Below, piece by piece: positions 61,409-64,000 of a stretch of 64,000 nt of DNA; the first letter of the stretch is position 1; each line of letters opens with the position of its first letter. Below the pieces are notes generated by a model. That model was given only the letters and a program-made list of their open reading frames with translations, had not been told where the DNA came from and searched no databases. The translations under genes were made by a program, and so were the position numbers. The DNA is from UBA1413 sp964552955 (GTDB lineage Bacteria > Bacteroidota > Bacteroidia > Bacteroidales > Prolixibacteraceae), in assembly GCA_964552955.1 (NCBI GenBank), contig CAZKIU010000010.1, positions 1 through 64,000 of the forward strand, in the 5' to 3' direction.

Positions 61409-63745
61409 ATGGAGGAGAATCTAGTAATAGTGGAGTCGCCGGCCAAAGCCAAGACGATCGGGAAGTTCCTGGGTGATGGATTTATGGTCACTTCAAGCAT
61501 GGGGCACATCCGGGATCTGGAGAAAAAGGATTCGGGGATTGATATCAGCAACAACTATCTTCCCAGGTACGTGGTTTCAGAAGACAAGAAGAAAGTGGTT
61601 GCAGAACTCCGCAAGCTGGCGAAGAATGCCGGGATGGTCTGGCTGGCTTCTGATGAGGACCGTGAAGGGGAAGCCATAGCCTGGCATCTTCTCGATGAAC
61701 TGAAACTGAATCCTGAGCATACCAAGAGAATTGTGTTCCACGAGATTACCCGGGATGCCATTCAACATGCCATAGACCATCCGCGGGCCATTGACCTTCA
61801 TCTGGTGAATGCCCAACAGGCCCGCAGGGTGCTCGACCGGATCGTGGGGTTTGAGATATCCCCGGTACTGTGGAAGAAGGTAAAACCGTCGCTTTCGGCC
61901 GGGAGGGTCCAGTCGGTGGCGGTGCGTCTGATTGTAGAGCGGGAACGGGAGATCATGGCCTTTGAGGCCACCTCTTCTTTCCGGGTGACGGCCCTTTTCA
62001 GGGGGATCATGGCCGATGGCAGTACGGCGGAATTCAAGGCTGAACTCTCGCGCCGTTTCGATACCGAAGAGGAGGCTCAGGCTTTCCTGGAGCGTTGCCG
62101 CAAAGCCTCCTTCACCGTGACGGATATCTCCCGAAAACCTGCCCGCCGTTCCCCGGCACCCCCTTTTACCACCTCTACCCTGCAACAGGAGGCCAGCCGG
62201 AAACTGGGATTTCCGGTTGCCCTGACCATGTCGGTGGCTCAGAAACTCTATGAGTCGGGAAAAATCACCTATATGCGAACCGACTCGGTGAACCTCTCTT
62301 CCCTGGCACTGAATACCACCGCCGGGAAAATCAGGGAACTCCATGGGGAGAATTATTTGAAAACCAGGCAGTATAAGACTAAAACAAAGGGGGCCCAGGA
62401 GGCACACGAGGCCATCCGCCCCACTTATATCGATCATGAAACCATCACCGGTACCCAACAGGAGAAGCGGTTGTATGATCTGATCTGGAAGCGGACCCTG
62501 GCCTCCCAGATGGCCGATGCCGAACTGGAGAAGACCGTGATCACCATTGGGATGTCAACGGCTGCCGAGAGATTCGTGGCTACGGGTGAAGTGATTGTAT
62601 TTGATGGTTTTCTGAAGGTTTACATGGAGTCGACCGACGAGGAGACCAACGGGCAGGGAGGTCAGTTGCTGCTTCCCCCGGTAATGGCCGGGGCGTCCCT
62701 GGAGGCCGTGCAGGTGCAGGCGACCGAGCGGTATGCCCAACGGCCACCCCGCTATACGGAGGCTTCACTGGTGAAACGGCTCGAAGAACTGGGCATCGGC
62801 AGGCCTTCCACTTATGCCCCCACCATTACTACCATCCAGAAACGCGATTACGTGGTCAAAGAGGACCGGCCCGGCAAGGAACGCCCCTTTGTCCTGCTGG
62901 AACTGTCGGCTGACCGGATCTCCCGCCTGACCAGAACGGAAATGGCAGGAGCCGAAAAGAGCAAACTCTTCCCCACCGACATAGGAATGGTGGTCACTGA
63001 TTTCCTCTCCGATCATTTCGGGCAGATCATGGATTATAACTTCACGGCACGGGTGGAGGAGGACCTCGACGAGATTGCCGAAGGCAAGCTGGTCTGGCAT
63101 CAGGTGATAGACCAGTTTTACAAACCTTTTCATGCCCTGATTACATCGGTGCTCCAAACCAGCGAAAAGAGCCGTGGCGAGCGTCTGTTGGGGGTGGATC
63201 CGGCCACTGGCAGGCAGGTCTCGGTCAAGATTGGTCGTTTTGGTCCCATCGCCCAATTGGGTGAATCCTCCCCCGACGATGAAGAGGCGAAGCCCCGGTT
63301 TGCCAGCCTGCGTGCCGGTCAGCATCTGGAGACCCTCACCCTGGATGAGGCCCTCGAATTGTTCAGGCTGCCCCGTGAACTGGGCTCCTTCGAAGATAAA
63401 TTGGTGACCGTCGGCGTGGGGCGCTTCGGTCCTTACATCCGTCACAACAACCAGTTTATCTCTCTGGGTAAGAGTGACGATCCTTACAGTGTCAACCTCG
63501 ACAGGGCCATTGAACTTATTGATGCCAAAAGGGAAAAAGAGAAGAACGCCGTGATCAGAAGTTTCCCGGAGGACAGTGATTTGAGAATCATGAACGGCAG
63601 GTGGGGCCCTTATATCAGCTACAAAAAAGAAAACTGCAGGATTCCCGGAGGCACTAAAGCCGAGGAACTCACCTACGAAGCCTGTATGAAGCTGGTGACG
63701 GAGAATGCCGGGAAAAAGCCTAAAAAGAGCAAGAGACAGAAATAG
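61409..63745 (+). CDS. topA: DNA topoisomerase I
   Basis: The 778-residue protein is a type IA topoisomerase. The N-terminal Toprim domain holds IVESPAKAKTIGKFL and ASDEDREGEAIAWH. The active-site Tyr is Y288 in YMRTDSVNLS. SAGRVQSVAVRLI and GIGRPSTYAPTI are further conserved motifs. The last 180 residues contain topoisomerase C-terminal repeats (VKIGRFGPI, VGVGRFGPYIRH, NGRWGPYISY) and no Cys4 zinc fingers, the normal state in Bacteroidota, and end in a basic tail. It relaxes negatively supercoiled DNA. It is followed after 30 bases by an arginase-family gene, an arrangement common in this phylum. Confidence 0.97.
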   Translation: MEENLVIVESPAKAKTIGKFLGDGFMVTSSMGHIRDLEKKDSGIDISNNYLPRYVVSEDKKKVVAELRKLAKNAGMVWLASDEDREGEAIAWHLLDELKLNPEHTKRIVFHEITRDAIQHAIDHPRAIDLHLVNAQQARRVLDRIVGFEISPVLWKKVKPSLSAGRVQSVAVRLIVEREREIMAFEATSSFRVTALFRGIMADGSTAEFKAELSRRFDTEEEAQAFLERCRKASFTVTDISRKPARRSPAPPFTTSTLQQEASRKLGFPVALTMSVAQKLYESGKITYMRTDSVNLSSLALNTTAGKIRELHGENYLKTRQYKTKTKGAQEAHEAIRPTYIDHETITGTQQEKRLYDLIWKRTLASQMADAELEKTVITIGMSTAAERFVATGEVIVFDGFLKVYMESTDEETNGQGGQLLLPPVMAGASLEAVQVQATERYAQRPPRYTEASLVKRLEELGIGRPSTYAPTITTIQKRDYVVKEDRPGKERPFVLLELSADRISRLTRTEMAGAEKSKLFPTDIGMVVTDFLSDHFGQIMDYNFTARVEEDLDEIAEGKLVWHQVIDQFYKPFHALITSVLQTSEKSRGERLLGVDPATGRQVSVKIGRFGPIAQLGESSPDDEEAKPRFASLRAGQHLETLTLDEALELFRLPRELGSFEDKLVTVGVGRFGPYIRHNNQFISLGKSDDPYSVNLDRAIELIDAKREKEKNAVIRSFPEDSDLRIMNGRWGPYISYKKENCRIPGGTKAEELTYEACMKLVTENAGKKPKKSKRQK

Positions 63746-63775
63746 GGAGATCCGGCAGAAAAACAGGAAGAGCGC

Positions 63776-64000
63776 ATGGAATTAAACCACTATTTCGATC
63801 CGGTCGATTTCGGCAGGTTCAGGGGTGAAAGTAAATTCAGCCGGCATACGCTGGGATATTACATTGAAAGGGATACCCTGAAGGGGGCGGCTTCCGGAAA
63901 GGGGGCGGTCAGGGTCGCTCTGGTAGGGGTTCCTCATGCCGGTACGGGGAATCCAGCGGGGTGGGCCAAGGCTCCAGAGGCCATGCGCCGTAAGCTCTAC
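63776..64000 (+). CDS. Arginase/formiminoglutamase-family protein, N-terminal part
   Basis: 75 codons are inside the window from the ATG at 63776; the gene runs past position 64000. The translation begins MELNHYFDPVDFGRF, followed by RHTLGYYIERD and VRVALVGVPHAGTGNP, and reaches APEAMRRKLY. The VALVGVP strand with a following loop and 'A...R..LY' helix is the start of the ureohydrolase fold as seen in Bacteroidota formimidoylglutamase-like proteins. The manganese-binding motifs lie outside the window, so the enzyme type is not confirmed. The topA-then-ureohydrolase order supports the call. Confidence 0.62.
   Translation, partial: MELNHYFDPVDFGRFRGESKFSRHTLGYYIERDTLKGAASGKGAVRVALVGVPHAGTGNPAGWAKAPEAMRRKLY

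Noticed and set aside
61285..61554. 90-residue N-terminal extension of pbp1A
   Set aside because: It overlaps the promoters and the start of topA and lacks family similarity; the ATG at 61284 gives a normal PBP1A N-terminus.

Overview
The window looks like a chromosomal segment of a Bacteroidota bacterium, most likely in the Bacteroidales/Marinilabiliales range. Support comes from a SusC/SusD pair, two proteins ending in type IX secretion (T9SS) sorting domains, many Bacteroidota-type glycoside hydrolases, a NagB-LmbE fusion gene, and promoters of the TAnnTTTG (-7) type instead of TATAAT. I see no rRNA, tRNA, CRISPR array, intact transposon or prophage.

Positions 1-36500 form a long polysaccharide and glycan degradation region. 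A minus-strand run carries a GH29 fucosidase, a lipoprotein related to ADP-ribosylglycohydrolases, a GH38 alpha-mannosidase and the start of a probable GH2 enzyme. It is followed by a sugar isomerase-like TIM barrel, a heparinase II/III-like T9SS cargo protein, a 1052-residue secreted protein I cannot assign, and a second GH29. A methyltransferase and katG (with a PerR-like operator) interrupt the run. GH92 mannosidase, GH95 fucosidase, a GH29 fucosidase that has lost its N-terminus, GH51 arabinofuranosidase, a stand-alone GMP-synthase ATP-pyrophosphatase, acetylxylan esterase, ThuA-like, Gfo/Idh/MocA, a decayed sulfatase tail, YhcH-like and a large alpha/beta hydrolase then follow. Together these would strip fucose, mannose, arabinose and acetyl groups from complex glycans outside the cytoplasm or in the periplasm.

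Positions 36600-46300 hold a YbaK-type deacylase, the sbcD-sbcC nuclease operon, a ROK sugar kinase with a strong terminator, an M1 aminopeptidase secreted by T9SS, and a small flavin-oxidase-fold protein.

Positions 46500-56315 are a coherent minus-strand locus: ROK repressor, fused NagB-LmbE protein, ROK kinase-like protein, then SusC and SusD. It reads as an uptake and breakdown module for an amino sugar. The NagB half has lost two catalytic residues. A block of four 33-bp tandem repeats lies upstream of the SusC promoter.

Positions 56500-64000 are housekeeping: a flavin reductase, rlmN, a small membrane-anchored protein, penicillin-binding protein 1A, topA and the start of an arginase/formiminoglutamase-family gene. 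The pbp1A and topA genes diverge from back-to-back Bacteroidota promoters.

The clearest candidates for something undescribed are the 1052-residue protein, the DraG-like lipoprotein in the glycosidase operon, the lone GMP-synthase ATPase in a sugar cluster, and the altered NagB-LmbE protein. Two gene remnants (fucosidase and sulfatase) show recent gene loss.
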